Below, in pieces: positions 18,060 through 29,339 of a DNA stretch of 35,000 bases; within the stretch, counting starts at the first letter, position 1, and every line of letters begins with the position of its first letter. Under the pieces are notes generated by a model that saw only the letters and a program-made list of their open reading frames with translations, was not told where the DNA came from and ran no database searches. The stretch lies in contig WPIO01000047.1 of the NCBI GenBank assembly GCA_009760855.2, forward strand, positions 1,875,001 to 1,910,000. The letters are read 5' to 3'. The DNA is from Cristatella mucedo (taxonomy: Eukaryota > Bryozoa > Phylactolaemata > Cristatellidae). The position numbers and the translations under genes are program-made.

Positions 18060-18424
18060 ATTAATTATATTTTATTAAGCGTACATAAAGGGTTTTAGTA
18101 ACGAGGTTTATGCATAGTCGATTTAAGAAAAGCGACGGGCATCCAGGGCCAACTTTCCGCCGCAGCCCAGATGTTCAGCTAGCCAGTCTTGCCGGGGATT
18201 TTGATTAAATGAACGACAAACGCTTGCTTGTTGTTGTCGGCCGGGGGCGACAGCAGATGTAATAGATCTAAATTGCTCAGTCGGAGAGAAGTAGAAATAC
18301 AGAACATGAGGTGACAGAAAGAAAGATCCTTGTGGATTTCCGTAGATGATGGTCCTGCTGGATGAACTAAAACCGCCTAGCGAAATGGAGTGTACATAAT
18401 AGCGACAGTAGTAATTAATAGTTA
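18060..18424. other. No recognised gene
   Basis: Mixed composition with no open frame of note and no match to the window's repeat families. Confidence 0.35.
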
Positions 18425-18950
18425 TAATAATAGCAATGCATTAGTTTAGGGCTTTAAGAGATTACCTATGTTTATGGGCACTTAAAATATGCTGGATACG
18501 AAGTAGATCAATTGATAAGCGATGCAATGCACATTGTCAGAATCCATAGTGACGCATAGGACAATTCACAAGAAGGGAGCATATGCCGTGAAGGGAATGA
18601 GATTGTAAGCCTCTTTTTAAATGTCAAGTCAAAAGATTTAATGAAGTCTGTCACAAGTGAGTTCTAAGCTTTGGGAGAATAAATACTAAAATCACAGTCT
18701 CTAAAACATTGTGGTTTTTAGAGGCACAGGTAAATAAACGACTTGCGTCTGATGAGTGGGTGTTGAAGTACCGAGCCTGATCAGGGAACAAGAGAGTGTA
18801 AGAACCTAAAAGTGAGTCATAAATCCTTGTCAATTTATTTTTATATGAGTGCTACGAAAAGGTCTCATTATGAAGTCAATAAGATTTGGTGTAATGTGGT
18901 AATTGTGCCTTTAATGACAGAAATCCTAGCGGCAGAGTTTAGCGCCACCT
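18425..18950 (-). mobile_element. Diverged L2-type 3' part (L2-D)
   Basis: The order of blocks on the minus strand follows other L2 copies: the thumb/C-terminal scrap, an ATTTAAAAAGAGGC-like end of the ORF (cf. the FKKNLKTH block), a 3' UTR with CATTGTCAG, and a tail ending near 18430. Frames are badly broken. Similarity is clear only against the overall layout of 25562-26085, so this is an old copy. Confidence 0.6.
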
Positions 18951-19159
18951 AGGACGTCTTAGTGCACAAGCAGGAAGGCCGTGCGAGTAATGTGCCAAGA
19001 AGTCAAAGAAGAAAGGTATACAACGCATGGATCAGCTTGGCTGTTATACTCTTGTCAATGAACACTGAAAGTCCTTTAGACTTTGAGTGCGATATCCCGA
19101 TCTTCTGCGAAAAACCCATTGCGTGCTGCTTGCGGATGTTACTACCAAATATTTGGTAA

Positions 19160-19246
19160 TGCTTTACATGCAGCATCTGCAAAGTGCCTCGAGAGAGAGA
19201 GAGTCAGTTCTCTCAGGGCACACCAATTATTATTATTGTTATTATT
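19160..19246 (+). mobile_element. Short L2-type tail with a compensated stem
   Basis: TTTACATGCAGCATCTGC, then arm GTGCC (19184-19188), a GAGAGAGA/TCTCTC inner pair, closing arm GGCAC (19217-19221) and ATTATTATTATTG. Relative to GCGCC/GGCGC both sides changed and pairing is kept. The palindrome TACCAAATATTTGGTA lies just upstream (19143-19158). Confidence 0.7.
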
Positions 19247-19794
19247 CAGTCTACGTGGCATTTTAGAAATACAGACGGAGATACACTACATTCCAGTAAG
19301 CAGGCCCACTTTGCACGTCTTTGCTATGGTTCTTGCTGAAAGTTGGCCATTATGATCAGATGATTACGAAGCGGACGACGTAAAAGCCTCAATCAGCCAG
19401 GCAGATCATTGACCTTAATAATTCAAGCAGGATTGATAGCATTGAAACTGAAGAATGGTCGAGCGTGACCTCGTGGTAGTGACTTCACAATCAAAATTAC
19501 GAAGCAGAATGCTGTTAATTACGGGGAGGAGATTAGTTTCAGTAAAATGGTGCCGCTTGAACCTCACCTGAGACCTCACAGAAAAATTACTTTACATGAG
19601 CTGTTTAATTTATTTTGAGAAATATTTTTAGGAATGAGACCTTCGAAAAGTAGAAGGAGATTTGGAAATAAGGAGCTAGGAACTAGGCATTCATCCGGGT
19701 TTTCAAGTATCAGTAGAAGGATGTCAGATTTGAATGGCTATGTTATAATCACTTTATCGAGTGTAGCATTACAAATTCTGACCTCTAACTCGGC
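19247..19794. other. No recognised gene
   Basis: AT-rich with short frames only (19083-19355 plus has no known motif and starts inside the L2 tail region). Confidence 0.35.
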
Positions 19795-19912
19795 TAAGTG
19801 AGGTCGTGGGTTCGAATCCAGCAGTGGGTGATCCATTATTGTCAACTGCAAGTGGTGTTGGTAGCCATTAAAGCTCTTCTGCCTCTATACAATAATGCTG
19901 TTAAATCAGATA
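19795..19912 (+). mobile_element. SINE-1, copy with decayed 5' head
   Basis: AGGTCGTGGGTTCGAATCC gives an intact B box. Then AGCAGTGGGTGATCC, ACTGCAAGTGGTG, GCTCTTCTGCCTCTATACAA and CTGTTAAATCAG, which match the SINE-1 body and end. The A-box side upstream is not convincing. Confidence 0.75.
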
Positions 19913-20224
19913 ATATTATTAAAGAGGAGATTAGTTTTCGATGAATAACAGCTCGATTTAATGGGACTCTGACTTGAGCGGTATTAAATTGTTTTTGCTT
20001 ACCTCCGAAAAGTGACTGCTTCCACTCTTTACTTCAAAGTTGACTTCCAGATATTACTGACTTGCATACAACGCTCAGTATTTTTAATTGCTGCTTCCAT
20101 TGCAAGTGCCAAAAAAAACCGAATATCACCAGTTGCTCGCGGAGAATACCTCAGTTGTAGTGGACAGCGGGTGCATGCACTTAACACTCCCCCACTGCTT
20201 GGAACTGCCTGAGTTTTGGAGCAT

Positions 20225-20445
20225 CTGAATCTCATCTGAAGGAGCTTCGATAACTTCCAGTTTATCAGCGGATAAAAATCAAAGTTCTGACGCTGAAACA
20301 ATGGGTACGCCGTGGCTTGGCTTATTCATACCTAGATAAACGGCTGCACCAGTTTCAGTCTCCTCGTGCCCTCGGGTCCGCGGCGAACAATAAATTAGCT
20401 GCTAAATTTCTCCGCTCAAAAACCGTTTGCGCCAGAAGCTTGTGC
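20225..20445 (+). mobile_element. L2-B C-terminal fragment
   Basis: The plus strand encodes RIKIKVLTL, then RLHQFQSPRALGS and NNKLAAKFLRSKTV, matching RIQIKVLMLT, LLHQFQPPRALRS and NNNLAVQFLRLKTV of the minus-strand L2-B at 31943-32245. One stop interrupts the ELRxLPV block. It is cut at about 20445, where an L2-A copy begins in the same orientation. Confidence 0.75.
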
Positions 20446-21548
20446 ACAATCTAGGCTTTCACTGCTATGCGGATGACACTCAGTTGTACCTTTGAGCTTT
20501 GATCCCTCCCAGCTTTCGAGCACGTTGAATTCTCTCAACTCACTTGCTGTACGTATTGATGACATCCGCACATGGGTGGTATAAAATTTCTTAAATTGAA
20601 TGGTGACAAAACCAGCTTGCTAGCTATGGGTAAACCAAGTGTGATTCAGAAATTGGAAAAGCTAACGATCAAAATCGGCTCTGCCAGCATATCCCCTGTT
20701 GAACCTGCACGAAATCTAGGTGTCATGTTCCAAAGTGACCTTTCATTAAACGACTACATCAGCTCCAGAGTAAAGTCTGCCTAATTTCAGTTACTTAACA
20801 TTGCTAAAATTCGGCCTTGCTAAGATAGTGATACCACATCTAAGTTGGTTACCGCATTTGTGACATCCGGTCTTGACTTCTGTAAATCACTTCTTGCTGG
20901 CCTACCGGCCTGTGCACACAGGCGCTTACAGCTGGTGCAAAACTCTGCAGCTAGGCTTGTCTGTCGTGAGCGTCACAGTTGCCACATCACATCTCTTCTC
21001 GCCAGACTCCGCTGGCTCCCAGTCAAGCAACGCATCGAATTTAAGGTTTTGCCACTCACTTTAAGGTCCCTTCATTCTTTGGGCTTCAGCCTACCTGTAA
21101 GATCTATTCTCCCACCAGGCCAAGCATAGCAACACCCACTTTTCGGAATCTAACTGTTTACTAATACCTCGTACAAGCCTCATATTCTTTGGAGACCGTA
21201 CATTTAATTTATATACTCCAAAAGCCTGGAACTCACTTCCGACTTGCGTCACGACATACCCTGACTTGACGACATCAAAAATACTTACAAAAAACCTATT
21301 TATCACAGCATTTAGTGGGTTACTGTGGTTTATCATTTATGTGCTTATGCACGCTGACGCTGTTTGCAGCCACTCACCATACTTGTATGCTGACCCTGCA
21401 CATGTCACCAACACATCATGTTATTTTTGTTGTTTATTGAGCATGCTAGCACTAACCATTTGATTGTGATTTCTTTGCAGCAGCTATAAAGTGCCTAGAG
21501 AGAGATTGAGTTCTCTGAGGGCGCTTTATCATAGGTATTATTATTATC
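20446..21548 (+). mobile_element. L2-A LINE, from the catalytic block to the 3' end
   Basis: It starts at the segment encoding FHCYADDTQLYL (RT catalytic block, intact YADD). After a frameshift it continues with FLKLNGDKTSLLAMGK and ARNLGVMFQSDLSL (20572-20784), then the C-terminus in 20845-21129 (TSGLDFCKSLLAGLP, RLVCRERHSCHITSLL, KQRIEFKV). The 3' UTR, stem-loop and ATTATTATC end follow at about 21330-21548. A stop and at least two frameshifts break it. Confidence 0.85.
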
Positions 21549-21552
21549 ATTG

Positions 21553-21645
21553 CTCAGTAGGTGCTAAACTGTGGAACTCACTTCCACAGCTCTTGGAAAC
21601 GATATATGCACTACTGCTACAGGCAATGGCACATTATTTCCAGCC
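21553..21645 (+). mobile_element. Possible L2-type C-terminal scrap
   Basis: Plus-strand sequence can be read as VGAKLWNSLPQ and LLETI, resembling the APKLWNSLP block of L2 C-termini. It is short and not in the subfamilies above. It could also be chance. Confidence 0.35.
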
Positions 21646-21714
21646 GTCCCGAGCTGCTACTTCCATGTTACTCACTACCTCTACGGCTCTTTAGACCTAG
21701 AAAGAGGGAGCAAA

Positions 21715-22365
21715 TTGCATGATGAGGGCTTGATCGCCAGACAGCTTTCATTTAGTGCAAGGACCTGCGAGGCTTCTGGCATCCGAGGATCGGATGGTGC
21801 GAGCGAACGATGGTGGGCCGGGACAGGTGGTTGGACAGGTACGCTCGTCTTGATAGGGCCATTTGATTTTTGATAAAGAGCCAGTGAAGCTCAGACAAAA
21901 AAGTGGAATGCGGCAGGTGTGTCTTTCTCGGTAGACCGGACGAGCAGCGGAGTTTTGCACCGGTTAATGACGATTAAGGGCACAGGCCGGGACTCCTGAA
22001 AGAAATTGCAGTAATCTAGAAGTGCCTTTAAGGCAGTGGTACTATTGTCTAAGGGGCTCTACTTTTGTTGATCTCATTCAGCCTGAAGTAGGGTGCATTG
22101 ACACTGGAAGTAATGTGCTCACCTAATGGCCAGTCGCTTTAGAGCAGCACGCCAAGATTACAGGCCGACGTCACGAGAGTGATGCTACATGAGCCAATCT
22201 TGAGCGCGATATCTTGCAACTTTTCGATGACAGCTCACCCATAACTATTAGGTTGATCTTACCGTCGCATACATTTAACTGCATGCCATTTACATCCCGA
22301 TGTGAGACATTACAGAACAAACACAGCCCGTCTACCGTCCGATAGAGAGCAGAAATAAGTTTGGC
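21715..22365 (-). mobile_element. Old L2-type relic (L2-E)
   Basis: Minus-strand frames keep L2 landmarks in the right order: QLNVCDGKINLIVMG near 22300-22235 (cf. KLNDDKTNLLVMG), and QNSAARPVYRERHTCRIPL at about 21957-21900 (cf. LVQNSxARLVxRERRSCHITPL). The catalytic block upstream is not recognisable. Many breaks indicate age. Confidence 0.65.
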
Positions 22366-23034
22366 TAGAAGAAGGAGCGATCCCGAAACCTCCCGTTTAC
22401 TGGTCTGGTGCTTCAAAGATTGATCTGTTGAAGCCTCTGTGGGCAGTATATCGCGCCCCTTGATACGTTGATTCTAATTTTCCACTTCTGTGCGCGTGCC
22501 GAGCCCCGATGTATGCCGAGCCCCGATGTACTGCTTGAATTCGTGTGTATGATTACATTGCAATCAGGTCTTGACCTGCAACCGTAAAGTCTGCTGTGGT
22601 CGGCTACCAGTGACTGGCCCGCAGCTGCTTAACTTCCTGGCGGCGGATGACATTACCTCCAACGACCTCGTAACATTAAACATTAAACATCTAAAGTAAC
22701 ATTGACATACCCAACGTGGTCTACTATCACTCGATTAGTTTACCAGGTTGGAAGACACTAGAGAGTCAGCATTGGAACTTTCGAATGCCGCTTCGTCTTC
22801 TGACACAGTCGCATTTCGAAAAATATTTCGTTAACTCACCACGTAAAATTGCGCAATACAATAATATAATAATACTACTATAATACTATATACTATATAA
22901 TATAATAATATAATATATAATAAGTGCTGGCATTAGAAAGCACCGAGAAAGCAGCAGCTGCAACTAGCTCTGAATTTTCTGGGTGCTTTGACACTTATTA
23001 AAAGTTTGAACGTAGGATTAAACACAGATATATT
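22366..23034. other. No recognised gene; short duplications and AT repeats
   Basis: Contains a perfect 17-bp tandem duplication TGCCGAGCCCCGATGTA (22497-22530) and an ATA/ATAATA-rich run (22856-22922). No coding signal. Confidence 0.5.
22497..22530. repeat. 17-bp perfect tandem duplication
   Basis: TGCCGAGCCCCGATGTA occurs at 22497-22513 and again at 22514-22530 with no spacer. Confidence 0.95.
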
Positions 23035-23190
23035 AGCTGATTTAACAGGCACATTTGCATAGCAGCAGAAGAGCCTTTATGGCTCTTACCACGGCTTGCA
23101 GTTTCCAATAAAGGATCAGCCACTGCAGAATTCAAGCCCCTGACCTTGGTCATGAAGAGCGAGCACTTACCTCATGGGCTATCACGGCCC
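23035..23190 (-). mobile_element. SINE-1, minus-strand copy
   Basis: On the minus strand: head GGGCCGTGATAGCCCATGAGG with GTAAGTGCTCGC, a decayed B box (GGGGCTTGAATTCTGC), body AGGCTCTTCTGCTGCTATGC and end CTGTTAAATCAGCT. Order and spacing agree with 9144-9306. Confidence 0.75.
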
Positions 23191-23746
23191 TCAATTGAAA
23201 GCCACCAAGGGTGGAAACGATATAATTACGCACAGACCTCAAGAACTTAACAGTGAATTCTGATAAATAAAATAATTGAGGCGTCCTTTAAAATTCTTAG
23301 AAATTCTTGACAAAATTTCTCATACTTTTTAACCAAGGCCTAATAATAGGTACAGATCAATATTATTTTAGGGTCCTAATTCTAATAAAGACCCAGATAA
23401 CAGAAAAAGCGCGTAATTAAAATACCTTTTTGGAGAAATAAAATTGAATACGTTGAAATACGTTGAATGGTGCTTTGTTTTATTCTTACCTACCACCTCT
23501 ACATTACGGCCAAACGCCAAAACTTGGTTGGTTTACAGTATATTTTAGTCGGAAAATGCCTTTGAATGTCGTTGTTTTATCCATCATTGTTCTCAATTCT
23601 CGAATTATTTCTTATAATTTCGAAGAATTATAATTTCGAAGACTTATAATTTCGAAAAATTTAAGGTGCTACCATTTTGTGTTTTGATTAGCTAGAGGGG
23701 CAAAATGAAGACAAGAGAGACGTATACATTTGCAGATATGTAATAA
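23191..23746. other. AT-rich DNA with a 16-bp repeat, no recognised gene
   Basis: No coding motif. A 16-bp tandem repeat sits at 23611-23658: CTTATAATTTCGAAGA, ATTATAATTTCGAAGA, CTTATAATTTCGAAAA. Confidence 0.5.
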
Positions 23747-23941
<195 letters not shown>

Positions 23942-25560
23942 AATAGATATATTGATGTAAGAATACGCGGGTTTCGATTGTTCGTGTCGATTAAATTAGC
24001 TTAACGCAGCAACCCTAATAGCAAATTCAGGCTGCTAGTAAAGCCTTTTAACGTGCGTACGATAATGCACGTCTGAATTTAGTTCATAGATATTAGCTGA
24101 AGCCAAAGTCAAAGTAATTATTAGGAACACGAATTCTTGTTCTGCTTGCGTTTGAGTGTCTGTTAATTGGTTTTTAGGAGACCTCCACTGGTAGGTACAA
24201 TAACCACGGCTATTAGGGTGGTCGTGCCTAGGATAATTACATCACTGAGCTGTAAGCAGGTATTCATTTAAGCTTTTTTTTTAGTAATTTCATTGTGCAT
24301 TTATCAATTAAAATGAACATTGACAAACTATTGATGATTGAAAAAGGCAGACATTGCCGTTCTTTCTCCTCTTTTGCACGTGTCTTCGTAAATTCTGAAA
24401 TCAATAAATTTAAAGCGACGGCATGTCAGAAGCGTGTGCATGCAAATTGAGCAGCTTTTAAGCGAAGGTCGCTCTCGCTGCAGCTAAGCTCTGTCGTGTT
24501 GCATTTCAAGCAGTAGATAAAGAAGTTCCATTCAAACGAAGGGAAGTTTTCCAGTTTCGCTATATCTGCTTAATAGCGATAATGACAATGATGAAAGATG
24601 CTTCTCGGAAAACTAACAGCTGGCTCAAGCACCAAGCGGGCCAATTTGTTTTAGCAAGCTACAAGAATTTTGGCCCACGAGATTTGCAGCAAGGTTTCTC
24701 TGGAAGAAGCTGAGATCAGAAGGAGATTTTATTGGACGAGTCACTTTCCGGTATTTTGAATCTTGGCTTCCGTGGACCGATATTTATGACCGGCCACACG
24801 CTATTGCTCAGTCGGGCCGTTATAGTTGGAAATTGATTATTTTTTAATGGCAGCTACGCGGAAAATTAATGTGCGCTGCCTACTAGAGAAAAACGCAACT
24901 TTTATATGAATTAATACCTCGTAGCCGTCATACAAGCGTCGCTGAATTAGTATTGGCCTTAGTGCTCATTCGATCAAATGCAGCCTGAAAAGTGTAGGCG
25001 TAGCTTACTCTTGCATACGCCAGTCTTAAAGGATTAAGCATTAAGCTAGTCATCCTCATGAACGAGAAAAGTAAAAAGAAATAATTTTAATCACTATATG
25101 CAAAATAGCTCACGGATGTCGCCATGCCGTGCGGATTTAAGAGAAATAAAGTCCGTCAAAACTGGTGAATGGCACAGGACGTAAGACCACCCCGCCCCAA
25201 GTTCCCGGCATCGCGTGTTTAGTCTGCCAGCCTGGGTTCATAAAACCTCCACTGCAATGCCTGCTCACAGATTCAATTTATAATACAATAAGTTTATAAC
25301 CTTTCAAAGACGGCGGTTCAAAGTTTCCCAATAAAGCAAAATAACTAATACACCTAGGTCTTAGCGCAACTAGTGAGGAGGGCACATGCACCCATTATTC
25401 CGCCCGTATCCTCGAGGGCAAGCACAATGTACCTCAGGAGATGCGCAGCGTGAAAGATGATAAAATACGGCTGCCCACTGAATACATGTACTGTTAATAT
25501 TATTAACAAGTCAGCTGCTAATGCAGCAGGTTACAATCTCGCACGGCGTTTCGCGAATGC
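23942..25560. other. No recognised gene or repeat
   Basis: About 1.6 kb with stops frequent in all frames and no match to the L2, SINE or hAT sequences. It may be the least repetitive stretch of the window. Confidence 0.4.
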
Positions 25561-25561
25561 T

Positions 25562-26085
25562 TAATAATAATAATAATAATTCACTTGATAAAGCGCCCTC
25601 AGAGAACTTAATCTCTCTCTAGGCGCTTTACATTTGCTGTAAAGTGAAATGCCATTGAATGGTAAGTAAAATCATGCTTGAAAAAAATAAACGAAATGAA
25701 TAATATGGTTAGGGGTGACATGCACAGGGTCAGCATGCAAATGTGGTTAGTGGCAGCATGCACAGTGTCAGCACGCATAAGCACATCAAGGACGAATCAC
25801 AGGGACCCACTAAATGCTGTCCTAAATAGGTGTGTTTTTAGGTTCCTTTTAAATGTGGTCAGGTCAGGGGATGTTCTGACGCAGGTCGGGAGGGAGTTCC
25901 AGGCTTTGGGAGCATACGAACTAAATGCACGGTCTCCAAAGGATTTAAGGTTTGTATGAGGTATTTCTAGACTGCTGGATTCCGAAAAGCGGGTGGTACG
26001 ATGCTTAGCCTGGTGGGGTAGTATATCTGACAGATAGGCTGGAGCCATAGAATGAAGGGACCTAAAAGTGAGCGACAAAACGCCT
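25562..26085 (-). mobile_element. 5'-truncated L2-A with an intact C-terminal frame
   Basis: Minus-strand frame 26078-25797 encodes SLTFRSLHSMAPAYLSDIL, PHQAKHRTTRFSES, IPHTNLKSFGDRAFSSYAPK, AWNSLPTCVRTSPDLTTFK and a Lys-rich end without a break. The 3' UTR with the L2-A internal duplication, a well-paired stem-loop (25595-25632) and ATT-type tail (25563-25580) follow. It resembles 48-590 closely. The undamaged frame and stem suggest a younger insertion. Confidence 0.9.
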
Positions 26086-27028
26086 TGAGCTAGGGCGTCG
26101 TAAGCGTCAAATTAGGAGGCAGATCGCCAAGACCTCTTCCAGGCTTTTCGTGGTTAACCAAGACCCACAAAAATTAATATTCACAGGTCCATGAATCTGC
26201 AAACCGTTGCTGGTTAAATGAATTTCGTTCAAATGTGCGACTTTCATGCCGGTTTCATGATGCCCATTTCAACGCAAAGCTGCTCGAGCCACTGGTAAAA
26301 TCTTTCGCGCCGATCAGATCCGGAAACTTTGACCGTTTCAAACAAGGATACCCAATTGGACTGCGAATGTAAGAATTTTCTATGCCAACCTAAGAAAGAT
26401 GCACGTGCTAGTTTAGCTATTAGTGAGTTTCCGCAGGCGTTATTTGTGAATAGCTGCCACTGTACAGGCATTCGAACCGATGCTACCAAGCGGTTACCTA
26501 AACTATATTGTGTATGACGTATATTACTGCAGTGGACCCAAAGCAGTCGTATTGCGCAACTCGCATCGCTCGTGGATTCATTCGTCAGCATTCTGCCGGA
26601 AACATTGCTTTTCACAGTGGCTAGAATAAAGCCTATAAACATGCCGGTATTGAGTGCCGAAAGATAAGGCGGCAGCTTGCTCAGTCAGAACTAAGAGCTA
26701 GCGTAGATCTATTTCCATACTTTGGCGAGTTTTTAATCCGTTCTCGATCGAACTTGAGAGAGAGTTGAGCTCAAATCTTGTGCTGAAGTTGTACAAACTG
26801 CGGCTCTGGCTTCACCTCAGGAAAAGCTCAAAAAGAGGAACGATTCGTGGCTGACCGGCAGTTAGAATGAGTTTTGAATACGTACTCTGAGAGTGCATTA
26901 ATTCTGGCAAGCTAGAGTTACGTATAACTAGCCAAAGGAGCAGAAGCTTGAAATATCCCAAGTGAAGGTCAAAGCTAAGTAGCAGTCTTTAGAAGGAATT
27001 GGTGAGATTACAGGGAAGAAGCCAAACT
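26086..27028. other. No recognised gene; one unassigned minus-strand ORF
   Basis: A minus-strand frame at 26642-26244 (132 codons) is the longest open stretch here outside the mobile elements. It shows no motif I recognise, no signal peptide and no clear membrane segment, and a shorter plus-strand frame overlaps it. It could be a relic of an unknown element, an exon or chance. The rest of the interval holds nothing visible. Confidence 0.35.
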
Positions 27029-27203
27029 GAATAAATAAATACAAGCTGATTAAACAGTCTCTTTTTGTATAGCGACATAAGAGCTTTTGCGGCAATCACC
27101 ACCGCTTGCGGTCGCGATAAAGAGTCGCCCACCGCAGGGATCGAACCCACGACCTAGGGACTGAGGTGAAAGCAACTGCCTTACCTAGTGTGCCATCACG
27201 GTC
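27029..27203 (-). mobile_element. SINE-1, best-preserved minus-strand copy
   Basis: On the minus strand: GACCGTGATGGCACACTAGG, GTAAGGCAGTTGCTTTCACC, an intact B box in GTGGGTTCGATCCC, body CGCAAGCGGTGGTGATTGCC, TCGCTATACAAAAAGAG, end CTGTTTAATCAGCTTG and an ATTTATTTATT tail (27029-27042 on plus). It matches the copy at 9144-9306 almost throughout, and the two together define the family's 5' and 3' limits. Confidence 0.88.
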
Positions 27204-27444
27204 TATCAACTGACGAGTCTAAGGAAGGCTACAGGATTGACCCTTGCTATTGCTAATCTACATATGCCAAGGGCGATAAGGTGACTAATGTAGCAAACGT
27301 GCAGGTCCAAGTCAACGCTCTGTTGGTAAAAATCTGGAAAACCGGCATTGTAAGTTCTCCCTTGAGAAGCCAGAGCTTGCGATTTTACACGAGAGCATGG
27401 GCATGGCTGCGGTTAAAGTAAAAGTGTCTGGTGTCTTGGCCTCA

Positions 27445-27850
27445 AATGAAGACATCTTGGTATAGTGTTGCTTTTTTGAGTAGTGGCCTGACCACAGCCT
27501 TTTTTTAAAGGGGCTGCAACATAATCTGAGGCTGATGACATATCTATAATGTTGGTTCTGCATAGCAGCAGCAGTTGTATGCATCGTAGAGGCAGGACGG
27601 AGCGAGCTGGGTCTAGAAGACTTGTTGTTTCTTTGATTGGGATTTAAACTTAAGGATGACGTCGCATGTGATCTCCTTGAATTGCTCCTGAAGATTTCGG
27701 TGCTGCACTGTATTGAGGGACAAAAGTCTAGAGGGGATGCTGCCACACTAGAGGCAGAGTCTCTGATCTTGCCTATCTTGTTGAAAAATAAGGCAGAAAA
27801 GCGATCGCGCATTCTAAGTGTGGCATGGCTCCCGCATAAACTCACTTCTG
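27445..27850 (-). mobile_element. L2-type fragment covering the linker and start of the RT
   Basis: On the minus strand DRFSALFFNKIGKIRDS (about 27810-27760) matches the L2-A linker ADRFFRFFVQKIDKITES. The following sequence aligns with 10140-9880, including the CAATCAAAGAAACAACAAGT segment (SKKTTSPLDP-type block) but in shifting frames. It ends before the RT catalytic region. The long frame 27845-27312 mixes L2 frames and is not a protein. Confidence 0.65.
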
Positions 27851-28305
27851 TCTGAGCTCAAGCTGAAAACATGTTTATTATGATAGCCAGAGCTCATCTT
27901 CCTTTGATTCGTATGACTCCTTCGTGGAAGGTGTTGTTCTGGGGAATATGTCGCATTGTCTGGCTTTTCAGAGCCAGGGAGAAAGTTCTCATCTACAATG
28001 TCAGATTGGTTACTGTCAGAACATACCAATAACAGTTAAAAACTGCAGGCAAAATACAGGTCTGGAGTATGCCATACCGCGTTTTGTGTCAATGGTTGCT
28101 TCTATGTAAGTCTGCACACATCTGTCATAAAAATGTATTGACTGCAACACAAGTGCCTTCATATTTTTCCAAGAGATAATTTCTTTGGCTAAACGAGCAC
28201 AGATACCCAAAAAATTGCTCTGCTTACGAGATATACCACGGAATTTTGAGCGAGTACCACAAGTAAGAATTACATACACTAAAGTAAAAGTGAAAATCAG
28301 CTGAT
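27851..28305. other. No recognised gene
   Basis: Short overlapping frames (28016-28309 minus, 27924-28109 plus) without known motifs. Confidence 0.35.
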
Positions 28306-28400
28306 TCAACAGCCTCAGTTATGTAGAAGCGGAAGAACCTTAGCGGCTATCGATTATTACTGCTGGCAACAAGTAATAAAGAGCTGATTTCTACAGGACT
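28306..28400 (-). mobile_element. Degenerate SINE-1 3' half
   Basis: On the minus strand: CGATAGCCGCTAAGGTTCTT, CCGCTTCTACATAACTGAGG and CTGTTGAATCAGCTGATTTT correspond to the SINE-1 body and end. The tRNA-like head is not recognisable. It lies immediately beside the 3' side of an L2-B copy. Confidence 0.55.
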
Positions 28401-28429
28401 TACTCACGACGTTGGTCAGTAACAAATCG

Positions 28430-29290
28430 AGGACGGACCCCTAAAGGACTCCATAGGTGGCTCGTCTGGTGTGTGAGACCTGACCACCACACGACACGAA
28501 TTGAGCACGAACAGACAAGTATGACTTAAACCACGCCAGTGTTTCGTCTGCCAGACCAATCGTTGCTATCATTCGTTCAAGTAGGACATGGTGATCGATC
28601 GTATGGAAGGCAGCGGATAGATCTAGCAGAGCTAGGGCAGTTACATTTCCGTCATCTTTGCTACATAGGATGTCATGGGTAACATGAAGGAGGGCAGTTT
28701 CAGTGGAGTGCTGTCGTTTGAACCCGGATTGCCATTTTCCTGAAATTTTATTCTTTTCAATGTATGCTACCAGCTGCTTAGCAACAGTTTTTTTGTATAA
28801 TCTTTGACAGTGAAGGAAGAAGGAAAACTAGTCAATAGTTTGCAAGGAACCCTGTATCTAATCCAGGCTTTCTAAGTCTCGGTGTAACGATATCAGATTT
28901 GAAAGAATTGGTTAAGACCCCTTATTCCAGAGGAGCAATACAAATTTGGGTTATGGTTAGGCTAAGTTGGCCAGCCAGTGAAAACCACGGCGATAATGGT
29001 ATAGGGTCTTTAGGTGAGGAGCTCTTTTAACTAGACTTTATTAAGGTAGCCACATAGCATGCTGAACTTGGCCTTTGCAGGATTGACTGGTACGATTTGC
29101 AGCAGTCCTCGTATGCTTGTAGATGGACAGTCAGTCCTAATATTTGGTATGCTTTTTTCAAGCTTGCACTTTGTAGACCTAGCTAGTTTAATGTCTGCGG
29201 TTAACCCGAGTCCCGTCGTGGTGAGGGTGTACCGTACGCTTAGCGAGAGTTGCAAACTCGTTGAGTATGTCAGCTAGTGTCCGGATGTAG
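28430..29290 (-). mobile_element. L2-B LINE fragment: linker and RT N-terminal half
   Basis: It aligns on the minus strand with the L2-B copy at about 32830-33440: the segment for the RT fingers, the QSGFK/HSTETALL-like block (28740-28690) and motif A region (LALLDLSAAFHTIDHH near 28645-28590). Upstream, 29060-29290 matches the endonuclease-RT linker seen at 10200-10310 (SYQSILAKAK-type). Frames carry several stops. The catalytic YADD block is missing because the fragment ends at about 28430. Confidence 0.7.
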
Positions 29291-29339
29291 CAATCTACCA
29301 ATCATGACAAGTCAGAAGGTTCTAGGTATAGCTACACGA

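Noticed and set aside
27312-27845. 177-codon minus-strand ORF as a protein
   Set aside because: Only its first part matches the L2 linker; the rest is L2 nucleotide sequence read in the wrong frames.
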